A DNA stretch of 64,000 nt from Anabaena cylindrica PCC 7122 (GTDB lineage Bacteria > Cyanobacteriota > Cyanobacteriia > Cyanobacteriales > Nostocaceae). Below are positions 19,301 to 34,300 of the stretch, one piece after another. The translations under genes were made by a program, and so were the position numbers. The stretch's first letter is position 1, and each line of letters starts with the position of its first letter. The notes under the pieces are model-generated. The model did no database searches. It had not been told where the DNA came from and was given only the letters and a program-made list of their open reading frames with translations. The stretch spans positions 155,926-219,925 of the forward strand of contig NC_019772.1 of NCBI RefSeq assembly GCF_000317695.1, read 5' to 3'.

Positions 19301-22300
19301 ATTGACAGCATCAGCAGACTGGTATGATTCTGTTTACATTTCTAGTGATAGTACCTTAGATGCCAGCGACACCAGAATAACAGATCAATTGGTGTCGTCG
19401 CAAACACCATTACCAGTAAATGGGCAATACAGCCTTAACAGTGATATTACAATTCCCCAAGAAAGGACTGGCAATCAATATTTGCTGTTTGTTGCCGATG
19501 GTTACAATTACCAGGGTGAACTCAACGAGACGAATAACGTTCGTGCTGTATCAATTACAGTTCAAGCCCCTGACTTAGTAGTAACTAGTGCTACAGCACC
19601 AGTAAAAAGTTATCCTAGCACAAGGATTGAAGTCAATTGGACTGTGAAAAACCAAGGTAACGCTAGTGCTATTAATGATTGGTACGATCGCATTTATCTG
19701 TCAGATGATGATACTTTAAACACTAATACTGATACTTTCCTGAAAGATATAGTCACAGGTAACTTGACTCCTTTAGCAGTCGGAGATGAATACAGCGTCA
19801 GCCAGTTATTGACATTACCCAGCAATATCAAAATTGGCAATCGCTACTTGTTATTTGTAGCAGATCTCAATAATGACCAAGGTGAAATCAGCGAAAGCAA
19901 TAATGTCAAAGCTATCCCGATTGCCATTGGTGATAATGACCCAGATTTAGTAATCACCACTGCTGCTGCTCCCACCACAGCCGTTTTGGGAGAATCCATC
20001 GCAGTTAACTGGACTGTCAAAAATCAAGGTACTATAGAAGCTTCAGCGGATTGGTACGACACAATCTATCTGTCCGATGACCAGATATTAGATAGCACTG
20101 ATGTAGCAGTCTCCTCTCAAAGTGCCGCCCAAATGTCTCCCTTAGCTGTGGATGGGACTTATAATTATAGCCGCAGTATTACAATTCCCAACACTACTAC
20201 AGGCAACCGTTACTTGCTATTTGCTGTAGATGCAGGCAAGCAACAAAGCGAAAAAGACGAAACCAATAACGTCCGCGCAGTCCCAATTACACTAACAGCA
20301 CCAGACTTGATAGTCAGTGATGCCAGTAGCACCGTTTCTGCTGCAACCTGGGGCGAAACCATCCAAGTTTCTTGGGTAGTAGCCAATATTGGCACAGTGA
20401 GTGCTGCTGCAACTTGGGGCGACCAAATTTACATCTCAGATGACCCTATCCTGGATGGGACTGATAAGTTTGTAGCCACTTTTAGTGCGGCTGATAATGT
20501 GCCGTTAGCAGGTAACAGCAGCTATACACAAACTGCTAAAAACATTACCATCCCCATCAATTCGGGAACTGGCAACAAGTACCTGCTATTTGTCACAGAT
20601 GCCAATGATGCTCAGGGTGAAATTAATAACAACAATAACGTCAAGGCCATATCAATTGAAGTTAAAGCCCCAAATCTCCAAGTTACTGATACCAATGCTC
20701 CCACTAGCGTCACCTGGGGAGAAGTTATTCCCGTTTCTTGGACAGTCAGCAATCAAGGTACAGGTAAGGCTCTAGCTGATTGGTGGGATTACATTTACCT
20801 TTCTAGTAATCCTACCCTAGATAGTAACGATATTTACTTAGGGAATTTATCAGCAGCGACTCAAAGTCCTCTCGAATCGGGTAATAGTTACAGCTTCAAC
20901 CGCGATATTACTGTCCCAAATGTCACACCTGGAAATTGGTATTTGTTAGTTGCTGCTGACAACAATGGCAACCAACAAGCAGAAAGCAACGAAACAGATA
21001 ATCTGCGTGCTGTTGCCTTGGAAGTAAAAGCACCCGATTTGGTTGTCTCTGCTGTGACAGCACCTACTGAAAGTATTTTGGGAGCAACAATCCCAGTTAG
21101 CTGGACAGTTACGAACCAAGGAACTGGTAATGCTCTGGCAGATTGGTATGATTACGTTTACCTATCAGCAGACCAGACCCTAGATGGTGCAGACACTTCC
21201 TTGGGATACTTGTGGACAGGCGATAAGACACCATTGGCAGCAGGATCTAGCTACATAGTAGGTAGAGATGTTACACTTCCCAATGTGGCAGCCGGAACTT
21301 GGTATCTCTTAGTTAGTGCAGATCGAGACAATTATCAAGCTGAGACGAATAACAATAATAATGTCAAAGCAGTTGCAATTGAACTGGGTGCGCCGGATAT
21401 TGAATTGACAGATGCAACTGCTCCTACCACTGTTAGCTTAGGCCAAACAATTCAGGCGGGTTGGACTGTTACGAACACAGGAAATCTTGTGGCTCCAGCA
21501 GACTGGTCTGACTACGTTTATTTGTCAGATGATGCCACTCTTGATGAAACTGACACTCTATTAAACTACTTATCAGCAGCAGATAAAACACCCCTGAGTG
21601 CTGGCAATAGCTATAATCAAACTTTTCAGGTTAGTATCCCCGGTACAGGAAGAGGTAATAAATATCTATTGTTTGTTGCAGACGGCAACAATGTACAAGG
21701 CGAAAGTAACGAAAATAATAATGTACGTGCCAAAGCTTTAACAATCAATGCCCCCGATTTAATTATCTCTGAGGCAACATCTCCAAATCGTGCCATTTTA
21801 GGCGAAACCATAGACGTTTCTTGGACAGTCAATAATGCTGGTAGTGGCTCGGCTTTCGCTGACTGGTACGATAGCATTTATATTTCTAATGACACGAATT
21901 TTGATGCTACAGATACCTTAATTACTGACATCTGGACTGGAGAAAAAACACCATTAGCACCAGGAGGCAGTTACAACATTGCTAAACAGATTACTGTTCC
22001 TAATACCGCCACAGGGAACCGCTATCTGTTGTTTGTGGCAGACCGCACCAATAGTCAAAGTGAGACTAACGAAAGCAACAATGTTAAAGCTGTTGCGATC
22101 GCCCTGGGTTCAGTAGACCTCGTACCAACTATTACCTCATCACCAACAACAGCTACATCCGGCACAACCGTATCCTTAGAGTGGTTAGTAACTAATACAG
22201 GTTCAGTAGAAGCACCAGGCAATTGGACTGACCGCATCTATCTTTCCACAGATAATCAATTTGACACCAGTGACATTTTCCTCCAAGAACTCCAGCATGA

Positions 22301-25300
22301 TGGAATCTTGGCAGCAAATAGTAGCTATCCAGCACAGCTTAACTTGAATTTACCTCTGGATATTAGCGGCGAACGCTATTTATTATTAGTCACAGATGCT
22401 AACAAGCAAGTAATTGAAATCACTGGTGAAGAAAATAACGTTGTCAGCAGCTTAATTCAAATCGAATTAGCGCCCTATGCAGACTTAGCAGTTTCTAATG
22501 TTATCGCACCTACCTTAACCATCGGCGATCCAGCAAGTGTAACCATCGACTGGACAGTAACCAACCTTGGCAATGGCATCGGTAAAACCAGCACCTGGGT
22601 TGACCGAATTATTGCCTCACTCGACAGTACAGTCGGTAACTCAGATGATATTATACTAGCAAACTTCACTCACAATGGATTTTTAAATGTCGGTGAAAAT
22701 TACACCCGTTCGGAAAAACTCAGCCTCTCTGCCGGTTTCCAAGGTCAATATCAGTTATTTGTACAAACTGATGCCACCGCTCAGGTATTTGAGAACAACG
22801 TAGAAACAAATAATACCACTACTCCTAATAATCCCTTCAGCGTCGTTCGTATTCCTTATGCAGACTTACTAGTTTCTGAAATCCAAACACAGGCAGCCGC
22901 CAGTAGCGGTCAACAAACGCAAGTATCTTGGAAAGTTACCAATTCAGGCATTGGAATCACCAACACCAGTTCTTGGACAGACCATGTTTCATTAGCCAGC
23001 GACCCAGAAGGCACAAATATCATTGCCGACTTAGGAAGCTTTGAACACGTAGGTGCATTAGCCGTAGGTAAGACTTACAATTCCTCTGTAGATGTTACCC
23101 TGCCCAACGGACTTTCAGGTAATTACTACCTGGTTGTAACTACAGGTGGTCCATTCGAGTTTATTTACACTAATAACAACAGCCGCACCTCCAACGCAGT
23201 TCAAGTAAGTTTTACTCCCCCTCCCGATTTAGTAGTAACAAATGTCACTTCTCCTACAACAGCCCAATCTGGTAATAAGATTGATGTCTCCTGGACAGTA
23301 GGGAACACCGGCACAGGTGATGCTGTTGGTTTTTGGACAGACCAAATATTCCTCAAAGAAGTTGGCAATTCCAACGCGCAATTAATTTCCTTGGGTAGCT
23401 TTAACTATGGTAACGGTCTCCAGGCAGGTAAAAACTACACCCGCTCTGAACAATTTGTTTTGCCTTCTACCCTCCAAGGTTTGTACGAAGTTGTAGTCAA
23501 AACTAACACTACTAACTCTCTATATGAGAATAGTGCGACAGCAAATAATACCAGCAGTACAAACCCCAACAATCTGCTAGTTAGTTTAACTCCTCGTCCT
23601 GACTTGCAAGTAAAGGAAATTATTGCACCGACAACAGCCAACGCTGGTGGCACGATTTCTTTGGAATTCATCGTCAGCAATGAAGGCATAGTTAGCACAA
23701 ACACACCCAACTGGCAAGACCGTGTTTATTTGTCCCTAGATGACAAAATTAGCTATGATGATTTGTCTTTGGGTAGCTTTAGCAATGGTGCAGCCTTAGC
23801 AGCAACAGAAAGTTACCGCACCCAGGCTAATACCTTGGTAATTCCCAAATACTTCCGGGGTGAAGCCTACCTGATTGTCCAAGCAGATGCTTCTGGACAA
23901 GTAGATGAATATCCCCAAGAATCTAATAATATTAAAGCAGTCAAATTAAATATAAATTCACTGCCACCTGCTGATTTAGTTACCAGTCAAGTAATTGCTC
24001 CCACCCAAGCTTTTGAAGGTTCTCAGATCAAAGTCCGTTACACTGTCACCAACCTGGGAATTGGTGAAACCGACCGGGATAGTTGGACAGATACCATTTG
24101 GCTAACCCGCGATAAAAATAGACCATCCCCAACTAACAGTGAAGGAAACGCAGAAGATATTCTTTTGACCAATGTTGGACACAGTGGTTTGTTGAAAGTT
24201 GGTGAAAAATATGAAGCGGAGGTAAATGTTCTCATCCCAGGTCAAATCACCGGTGAGTGGTACATTACTGCTTGGTCGGATGCTTACAATGTCGTTTTAG
24301 AAGACACCTTTGATATTAATACTAATCCAGACGACCCCACAGAACTGGACAACAATAACTATAAAGCTAGACCAATTACCATCCTGCTGACACCACCACC
24401 GGATTTGGTAGTAACTTCAGTCACACCGACAACTCAAGCAGTAGGTGGACAACCATTTAGCGTTTCTTGGACAGTACAGAATCAAGGTGCTAATGGCATA
24501 GCAACAAGTAATTGGATTGACCAGGTTTACCTATCTGATAGTCCCACACTCAACGCACCGGGAGCTAAACAATGGTTTTTGGGTAGTGTCGGACACAGTG
24601 GTAGTTTGGGAGTGAATGAAAGCTACACTGGCAAACTTGATACCATCTTGTCTCCAGGTGTTAGTGGTCACTACATTATTGTTCAGACTAACCCTAATGG
24701 CAACGTTTGGGAAGGGCCTTATATTAACAACAACCTGCTGAACGCTAACACTCTTGTCACCAGCAGTCCAGCAGACTTAATTGTAACAAATGTGAAAACT
24801 CTGCCGCAAAACTTCTCTGGAGAACGTACCACCGTTGAGTGGACAGTGAAGAATATCGGCAGTGATATGTGGGCTGGAACTCGCTACTGGTATGATGAAA
24901 TTTGGGTTTCCCCCGACCCCACCTTTATCCCCGGACGGGCAACTAAAGTCGGATTTGTCCCCTATAGTCCTCAACAACTATTACGCAGTGGTGATAGTTA
25001 TACGCAAACCCAAGATATTACTTTACCTGCGGGAATTGATGGTGAGTATTATATTTATGTTAGTACAGATTATAGTTACGACAGAAATACGGAACAATTC
25101 CGGGGTGAAATTCCCACAGGTGGCGACAATAATTCGCTGCGGGATAGCTTTGAATATCGCGTATTTGAAGACACGACAAACAATTTAGGTAGTTCCTTAA
25201 TTCCTGTTACCTACAGAGAAGCAGATTTAGAAGTTACCAATCTTGTAGTTCCTCAAACATCACCTACTTCCGGTCAGACAATTTCAGTCAACTGGACAGT

Positions 25301-28300
25301 CACCAACACAGGTACTCGTGATACCAGAGAAAATTCTTGGTACGATCGCATTTATCTTTCACGGGACGGTTCTTTAGACTTTAATGACACCTTGCTGGGT
25401 AATTTTATTCATCACAGCGGCTTAAAGCAGGGTCAATCTTACATTGGTAATGGGCAATTTACTCTCCCAGATGGTATTGATGGCAATTTCTATTTACTAG
25501 TATTCACGGATGCAAATATTAGTAAGGGGAATAACAATAAACTCACCTATGATCTAGGCATTAGCCAGACATTAAGTCGCGTACCTGAGTTCCAAGATGA
25601 AGGTAATAATATCACTGCTGCACCTTTGACAGTTACGTTGCAACCACCAGCAGATTTGCAAGTAACTTCAATTATTATCCCCGAACGCGCTACCACCGGA
25701 CAAAGCTTCAATCTCAGTTACACCGTAGAAAATAAAGGTGTTGGGAATACACCAACTAGACAAAATCGCTGGAATGATTTAATTTACCTATCCAGAGATG
25801 AATTTTTAGATTTACAAAGCGATCGCTATCTGGGATATGTAGAACATAATGGTGGCTTAACTGCTAATGGCAACTACACAGTTAACAAAACGCTACAACT
25901 GCCCACTGACTTTGTTGGTTCCTACTACGTCTTTGTAATTACCGATGCACCCCAGTCTAACCCTCGCGGTGTGGTATTTGAAGGCAATAATGAGGGTAAT
26001 AACGCCAAAGCCAGCATTCAGCCCCTAGTATTAGAATTGCCACCACCAGCCGATTTGCAAGTAAGCGAAATTACTATTCCCAGTACTGCGAAATCTGGTG
26101 AACAGATAGAAATTAGCTGGAAAGTCACTAACTACGGTGACAATCCAGCCAGCGGAGAATGGAGTGATGCAGTTTACTTATCCACAGATGCAATATGGGA
26201 TATCAATGACCGCCTCATTGGGCGAATAACCCATAATGGAAACTTAGTCACTGCTGCTGACTACACCTCAACCCTGATCACAAATCTGCCCCCAGCAATT
26301 CCCGGACAATATCGCATCATTGTTAGATCAGATATCTTCAATCAAGTTTACGAAGCTGAAAACGAAGCAAACAACCGCACAACTTCGGCTGACTCCCTGA
26401 ATGTTACCGTTGAGCAGTTACAATTAGGTGTAGCCAAAGCAACAACCCTCAGTACCGGACAGGAAAGGCTATTTGCAATTAACCTCCAAGCTGGTCAAAC
26501 CCTGCGAGTCAAAGCCAACTCGGATGCTACTCAAGCTGCTAACGAAATATTCGTCCGCTTCCAGCAAGCACCGACCAGTATTGTTTATGATGCTGCTTAC
26601 ACAGGAGTATTAGGTCCAAATCAATCAGCCATAATTCCCACCACAAAAACAGGAACTTACTATGTACTCGTGCGGGGTTACTCTGAACCCAACAATAACA
26701 CCCCTCTCACCCTGTTAGCTGATGTTCTTCCTTTTGAAATTACCGATGTTGTTACCGACCGGGGAGGAGATAGCCGCTACGTCACCACTAATATTTTAGG
26801 CGCACAATTCCAGTCAGGGGCAATTGTGAAATTAGTTCGTCCTGGAATTGCTGAATATAACCCAGTCAGATACCAAGTCATTGACAGTACCAAAATTACT
26901 GCTATCTTTGACCTCACAGACGCACCTCACGGTCTTTATGATGTTAAAGTCATCAACCCAGATGGCCAGGTGGCAATTGTTCCTTATCGCTACTTAGTTG
27001 AACGGGCAATTGAACAAGATGTTACCATCGGTTTAGGTGGGTCAAGCATCCTCGCACCTGGAGATGCAGGTACTTATGGTGTCTCAGTCCAAAGTTTAAC
27101 CAATATCGACACCCCCTACGTACATTTTGCTATCGGTACTCCCGAACTGGGAATAAATTCAGAAGTCTTCAATCTTCCCTACACCGAATTTAGCTCAAAT
27201 CTGCGCGGCAACCCAGAAGGCGTTTTGGAAGATGTGCCTTGGGCTAGTCTTATCTCCGATATCAATACCAATGGCGAAATTTTAGCACCAGGATATGTCC
27301 TTGACCTCCCCAACGCGGGATTTGTTGGTCGCACATTTAACGTTCAAACTTATCCAGGACTGCAAGACGAACTAGCTAAAGACCCCGAAGGTTTAGACGA
27401 TGTTCTAGATGAAGATATTGCTTTCCGCTTCCATATTTTAGCGACAGCAACAGCAATGACTCGTGCGGAATTTGTTCAACAACAAACTCAAGAAGCACTG
27501 CGGTTGCGAAATGCGATTCTCAAAGACCCAACAGCCTCGATTTCGCTGACTGTCTTAGCGGCAGATACTAACACTTGGACAAACGCATATTTAGCAGCTT
27601 TAGAACAAGCGGGATTATTACGTCCTGAAAACGCAGCCCCGCCAATTCGTGAAAATCCCCAGGTAATTAGCTTAATGGCGACACTCGCCACTGGTTTATT
27701 ACTGGGTCCGGCGGGGAATCAAATTATCTCTAGTAATAACCTAGTCAACTTCTTTGAACAAGTCCGTAAATGGTATGGGAATAACCCCAGTTTAAGAGGA
27801 CAAAATTCAGCTGTTGATCTTCAACAATACGACTTAGGTCTCTCACAAAAAACCCACGCCCAATCCTTCAACGTCTACGTTCCTTTTGGAGAAGCGAGAG
27901 TTGAACTACCCCAAGGCGTTGCTGTACCACCTCCTAGCTTTGGTAGCTTCTTCAACGGTGCTGGAACTACTAGTAATCTTGCTACCCTCACAGGTCCGCT
28001 GGGCTATGGGATGGAAAATATCATTCCTGTGGGAACAGCACTCCCCTACACCATTCGCTTTGAAAATGCTGCTGCTGCTGACAGTTATGTTGGGGAAGTA
28101 CGGATTGTTACCAAACTTGATGATGACCTCAACCCCCGTACCTTCCAGTTAGGTTCTCTGCGTTTAGGCGATATTCAGATTCATATTCCTACAGGACGTG
28201 GAACTTTCTCTGGGGATTTTGATTTTACCAGCAGCAAAGGCTTTATTTTACGGGTGAGTGCTGGCTTAGATATAATTTCTAACACTGCTACTTGGTTAAT

Positions 28301-31300
28301 CCAAGCAATTGACCCGAATACTGGGGAAGTGGTGCAGAACCGTGATATTGGTCTGTTGCCACCCAATACAGCGAGCGGCGTTGGTAGTGCCTTTGTCAGC
28401 TACACTATTCTCCCTAAAACTGGTAGTGAGACGGGGACGGAAATTACTAGTACGGCTAGAATTATTTATAACACGGCTGCACCTTTAGATACAGCAGAAG
28501 TCACTAACATTATTGATGGTACTGCCCCAACAACGGAAGTCACTGCCACACCATTAGTTGCAGGTGGTTCTGACTATTTGGTGAAGTGGACGGCAACTGA
28601 TGATGCCGTTGGTTCTGGAATTAAGCACGTTACTGTTTATGTAGCTGAAGATGGTGGTGATTTCAAGATTTGGCAGCAGCAAACTACTGAGATGAGTGGC
28701 GTTTATGTTGGTCGTAGCGGACATAGCTATGAATTCTTGGCACTGGCTACCGATAATGCTGGTAATAAGGAACAACCTTCTTTAGGAATTAGCGCCCCCA
28801 ATGATGGTTCTACGGTTAATTTAGGGACTTTACCGACAGTTGAGAAAACGACTTCACCAGAATTAGGTACGCCCCCTCTACCCCAACCGCAACCATCAAC
28901 AAATCAACTATTCTTAGCAGCCACACAGGGTATTCCATCTACTGTACCCACAACTCAACCATCTGAATTTAGTAGCGTTTTACGTCCCTTCGTTGCTTCT
29001 GCCTTTGCTACAGGCATTCCCAATAGTCATGCCAATATAGCACCTTTAGCGATCGCTGTTCTTGAAGATGGTTCAGTACTAGCTAGTGGTGGTGCTAACC
29101 GGGGTTCTCTCTACAACTTCTCAGCAGCAGGTGGGGCTGCAACTACTCCAATTACCACTTTGCAGTATCCCATTTTTGACCTGGGGATTGATAGCAACGG
29201 TAGCCTCTGGGCAACTACAGGTGGTGGTCCCTTACTACAACTTAATTCACAAACTGGGCAAATTGTCAAGGAGTATGGCGATAGTATTACCCAAGCTTTA
29301 GCAATTCAAGCTGGTACGGGATTAATTTACGTTTCTTCCGGTAAAGGCATTGAAATTTTCAATCCTGTCAGTGAAACTTTTACTCATTACAGCAATTTGC
29401 GTGTAGATAGTTTAGCATTTAACACTGACGGCAAACTTTGGGCAACTACTTGGCCAGAACGGGGTGATATTGTTCGCTTTAATGAAAATGGTCAGCCAGA
29501 AAAGATCCTGGAATTTGATGCCCCTGTAGATTCTATCGCTTTTGGTAAAACGGGTAGTCGCTTGGCAGGATTGTTGTTTGTTTCTAACAACAATGGCGAT
29601 TTGCAAATGGTTGATTTGGCGACCTTACAACACATTAAGGTAGCATCTGGTGGTAGTAGAGGTGAAAATATCACAACCACAGATGATGGTCGTGTTTTAC
29701 TTTCCCAGTCCCAGCAAATAGATATATTCAACCCCGTCATTGCACCCCAGGTAGCAGCGACTAATCCGGCACCGAATGCGATCGTTGCTCTGCCTCAAGG
29801 TACAATTAGTGTCACCTTTGACCAAGATATGTTTGCAGGTGCTGTGAATGACACCACCTCTGTCCTCAACCCAGCCAATTTTGAGTTAGTCAGTGCAACT
29901 GGGACTATCACACCACAATCAGTCCGCTACGATACCGAAACTCGCACTGTACTTTTGGACTTCAACACTCTCACCCCTGACCATTACGAACTGCGGGTGT
30001 CTCAAAATCTCAAGAGTGCTGTTGGTGTAGAACTAATTGGTGGTTACAAAGAGCAATTTACCGCAGTTTCAGATTTCTCAGCCCTAGTAGACTTTAAATT
30101 TACCAATCCTCGCTCTGACAGACAACATCAAACGATTTCCTATGATGTGACTCTCACCAGTAAAGCGAGTTATGACTTACTGCTACCAGTAATGCTGTTG
30201 CTTGATCCAGCACAGTCCTTCACAGGTGTACCAACTGATGCAACACGCAATGCTTCTGGCGCATACATGATAGATTTGCAGGGCAATTTACCACAAGGTG
30301 TCCTCAAAGCTGGTCAATCTACTACTGCACACACAATTACAGTTTATAACCCAGACGCGCTGCGGGTTGAGTTTACCCCAGGAATTTACGCGCTTCCTTA
30401 CCCGAATCAATCACCGATTATTACTTCTGCTCCAGTCTTGACGGCTTATTCTGGTCAAGCATATACTTACCAAGTGGCAGCTAGTGATCCAGATGGTGCT
30501 GTACTGGGATATCTGTTATATGATGCCCCCCAAGGAATGAGTGTTGACGAAAATACTGGTTTAATTACTTGGTCGCCTACACAGCAAAGTCCGGTAAGTA
30601 CTGATGTCACTTTGCAAGTATACGACCTGCGCGGCGCTCATACGACACAATCGTTTAGCTTAAATGTGGTCGGGGGGAATCATAAACCAATATTTAATAC
30701 TCCTGTTGTCAGCGGTGGTATTATTGTTTCATCCTCTAACAGCACAGTTTCTGGTAATTCATCCTCTAACAGCACAGTTTCTGGTAATTCATCTGGTAAC
30801 AATACAGTTTCTAGTAGTTCTTCCCTCACTCCTCCCCTTCTCCTCAAAGGCGCTGAAGGCAAAACTTTACAAATTAAAGTCCAAGCAACGGATATAGACC
30901 ATAATCAGTTAACATATTGGGCAGATAATTTACCCAATGGTGCAATCTTTGACTCAGCTACAGGTATTCTAAGTTGGACTCCTAACTACAATGCGGCTGG
31001 TACTTATGAAAATGTGCAATTTACTGTTAGCGACGGTATAGAAAAAGTAACACAGTCTGCAACTATTCTGATTGCACCTACCAACCAAGCACCCACCCTG
31101 ATTAGTCCTGCTAACACAATCGTGCGTGAAGGTGAAAAAGTCAGAATTCAACTCCAAGCAACAGACGCAGATATAACAGATGCTGTTTCTTCCCCACTCC
31201 TCACCTACAACAGCAACCTCCTCCCTGGTGGTTCACAGCTAGACCCAAATACAGGATTGTTTGAATGGACACCAACCTACTTCCAAGCTGGGGAGTTTGA

Positions 31301-34300
31301 GATTCCTTTCACTGTCAGTGATGGCGAATCAATTACTACAAAAACTACCAAAATTACAGTCCTCAACGCCAACGCTGCACCTATATTTGATAATTTAGGT
31401 ACTTGGCAAATTCAAGAAGGACAACAAGTCCACTTCCGTGCCTTTGCTTTAGACCCAGATAACCCAGGCTTCGTACCCCAAGACCGTAATGCTGATGGTC
31501 AATTAACTATCCTAGAAGGTAGTGACCCATCTGTGATTTATAGTGTTTCTAATTTACCAGTTGGTGCTACTTTTGACCCAATTACAGCTATATTTGCTTG
31601 GACATCAGGATATGCCAGTGCCGGGACATACAATGTCACCTTTACTGCTACTGATAATGGTAATGGTACGGGAACAAATAAAGAAACTTCCCTAATAGTA
31701 CCAATCACTGTTCTTAATACCAATCGTGCGCCGCAAATTAACGAATTTACCAACGTTACCCTGAACCGGGGGGAAGTACAGGAATTGGTATTAACGGTAA
31801 GTGATGCTGATAATGACCCGTTGGTGTTGCAACTGAAAACAGAATCTATAGGATACAATATCCCTGATTTTGTCAAATTTACTGATAATGGCAATGGTAC
31901 AGCTACATTACGTTTAACACCAGGAATTAGTGATGGTGGTGATTATTCCTTTACCCTCACTGCAACTGATAATGGCAATGGTGGTGGTGTCAATGCTGTA
32001 CAACAAGATGAATATACCTTTGTTATTTCAGTTAATGCACCCAATGACGCACCAAAATTGCCCTTCATTGGTAACAAAGTTGCAGTTGTTGGTGAAACTC
32101 TGGAATTTATTGTCAAAGCATCAGACAAGAATCAAGATAATTTAAACTTTAGTTTGAGTGGTCTACCTATTGGTGCTACTCTTACACCAACTGCAATTTA
32201 CGGTGAAGCATTATTCCGTTGGACACCTACTGCTGCCGATATCAATACATATCCTGTCACCATTGGGGTTCAAGATAGCGGTAATGGCAACTCTTCCGAG
32301 GTTCTTAGCAGTCAACAAGCCTTTAATTTAGTTGTTCGGACTTCTAATACTGCACCGATACTTTCCGCGATCGCTAATCAAACTATAGCAGAAGGGCAAA
32401 CCCTGAATCTAGTATTATCTGGCAGTGATGTTGATGGTGATATTCTTACCTATACTGCATCTAATTTACCACCAGGTGCGGTACTTGATTCTGCACAGGG
32501 GATACTGACTTGGACACCAAATTTAGCACAAGCAGGAACTTATAACAACATCATCCTGACTGCAAGTGATGGTAACAAAAGCAGTTCTCAAACTTTAGCA
32601 ATTCTGGTAAATAATACAAATCAGACTCCTGTATTAGCACCATTGCCTATCCAAACAGGACAAGAAAACAACCTCGTCCAGTTTACCTTAGCAGCAGGAG
32701 ACATTGATAACGACTCATTAATATATTCCGCAGTTTCACCATTGCCAACAGGTGCTGTATTTGACCCCCGCACCGGACAATTTACTTGGAAGCCGAATTA
32801 TCAACAAGCAGGTGAATATTTATTAAAATTTGCCGCAACTGATACCCAAGGTGCTAGTGGTATCCTTGATGTTACCTTGCGTATTGCCAACGTCAACCGC
32901 ACCCCCGCAATCTCCGTATCTTCCCATGCAGTCGCGCTGGGTGAAAAACTGCAATTTACAGTTACTGGTACTGACCCAGATAACAACACAAATCTTACCT
33001 ACAGTGCCATTGATTTACCAGATGGTGCGGTAATAAATGCAGCGACAGGACAATTTACTTGGACACCCAATCCCGGTCAGGTGGGTGATTATGGTATTAC
33101 CTATGCGGTTAGTGATGGTGAAAAAACAGTAACGCAGACTTCCCTTGTGCGGGTGGCGATCGCACCCACAACCCCAACTGTTACCTTTGACCTCACACCG
33201 AGTTTCCCAGCAGTTCCTGGACAAAAGGTGATAGTGCAAACTCTCGCTTCGGGTTTGGCTGATATTACCAACTTGAGCGCCACAGTAGATGGTAGACCTG
33301 TAACTGTTGATAGTCAAGGCAGAATTGAGATTATTCCCACCACTTCTGGGCGCTTGGTTGTTGATGTTACCGCTACAGATGCAGATGGTCGCCTTGGTTA
33401 TAATAGTACTGTAGTTAAGGTGCGTGATCCGCAGGATGCCGCTGCACCAGTAGTTACATTTACACCAGGGTTAGACGGTGCTAAATTGACGAGTATTACT
33501 AATATTATTGGCAGCGTTAATGATAGTAACTTAGATAGCTGGGTGCTAGAAGTTGCTGATTTTGGTGAAGACGTATACAGGACATTGGCTAGTGGTAATA
33601 GTGCCTTAAGTGGGCTTTTGGCTCAATTTGACCCTTCTAAGTTGGAAAATGGTTTCTATCAATTACGGTTACGGGCGACTGATATTAGCGATCGCACCAC
33701 TGTCACACAGATAATTGTCGAAGTCAATACTGCAACCAAGCCGAGTGCGTATATCAAAACTGAAACTGATTTGTCGGTGAACTTGGGCGGTAATACTATT
33801 AATCTCATCCGCACCTATAGTTCTCTAAATACCGATGAAATTGGCAGCTTTGGTAACGGATGGCAATTAGCTGCTTTAGATACCAACATCCAAACCAATG
33901 TCCCCTTAACAGGAAGAGAATCATTAGGTGTTTATGAACCATTCCGTGTGGGAACAAGGCTTTACCTCACAACTCCTACTGGAGAAAGAGTTGGGTTTAC
34001 ATTTACACCGCAAAAACACACAATTCCTGGTTTAACTTATTACAGTCCTGCTTGGGTGGCAGATTCAGGTGTAAATTATACACTTTCCTCAGCCGATGCC
34101 AAACTGACTTTGGCTGGAAATCGCTTCTATGACCTCAAAACTGGTTATGCTTACAATCCTGGTAGTCAGGTGTTTGCAGGTGCTGATTACACCCTTTCCT
34201 CCGCCAATGGCACTGTTTATCACTTGAGCGCTGCTGGTGGTGTTACTGAACAGATTGGAGTGAATGGGACACATCTAATATACAGCGATAGTGGTATTAT

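Noticed and set aside
30728..30817. CRISPR-like array
   Set aside because: The 30-bp units are adjacent without spacers and in frame, encoding a linker.
31538..31894. 118-aa minus-strand frame
   Set aside because: Shadow of Ig/cadherin-like repeats; composition as expected for antisense.
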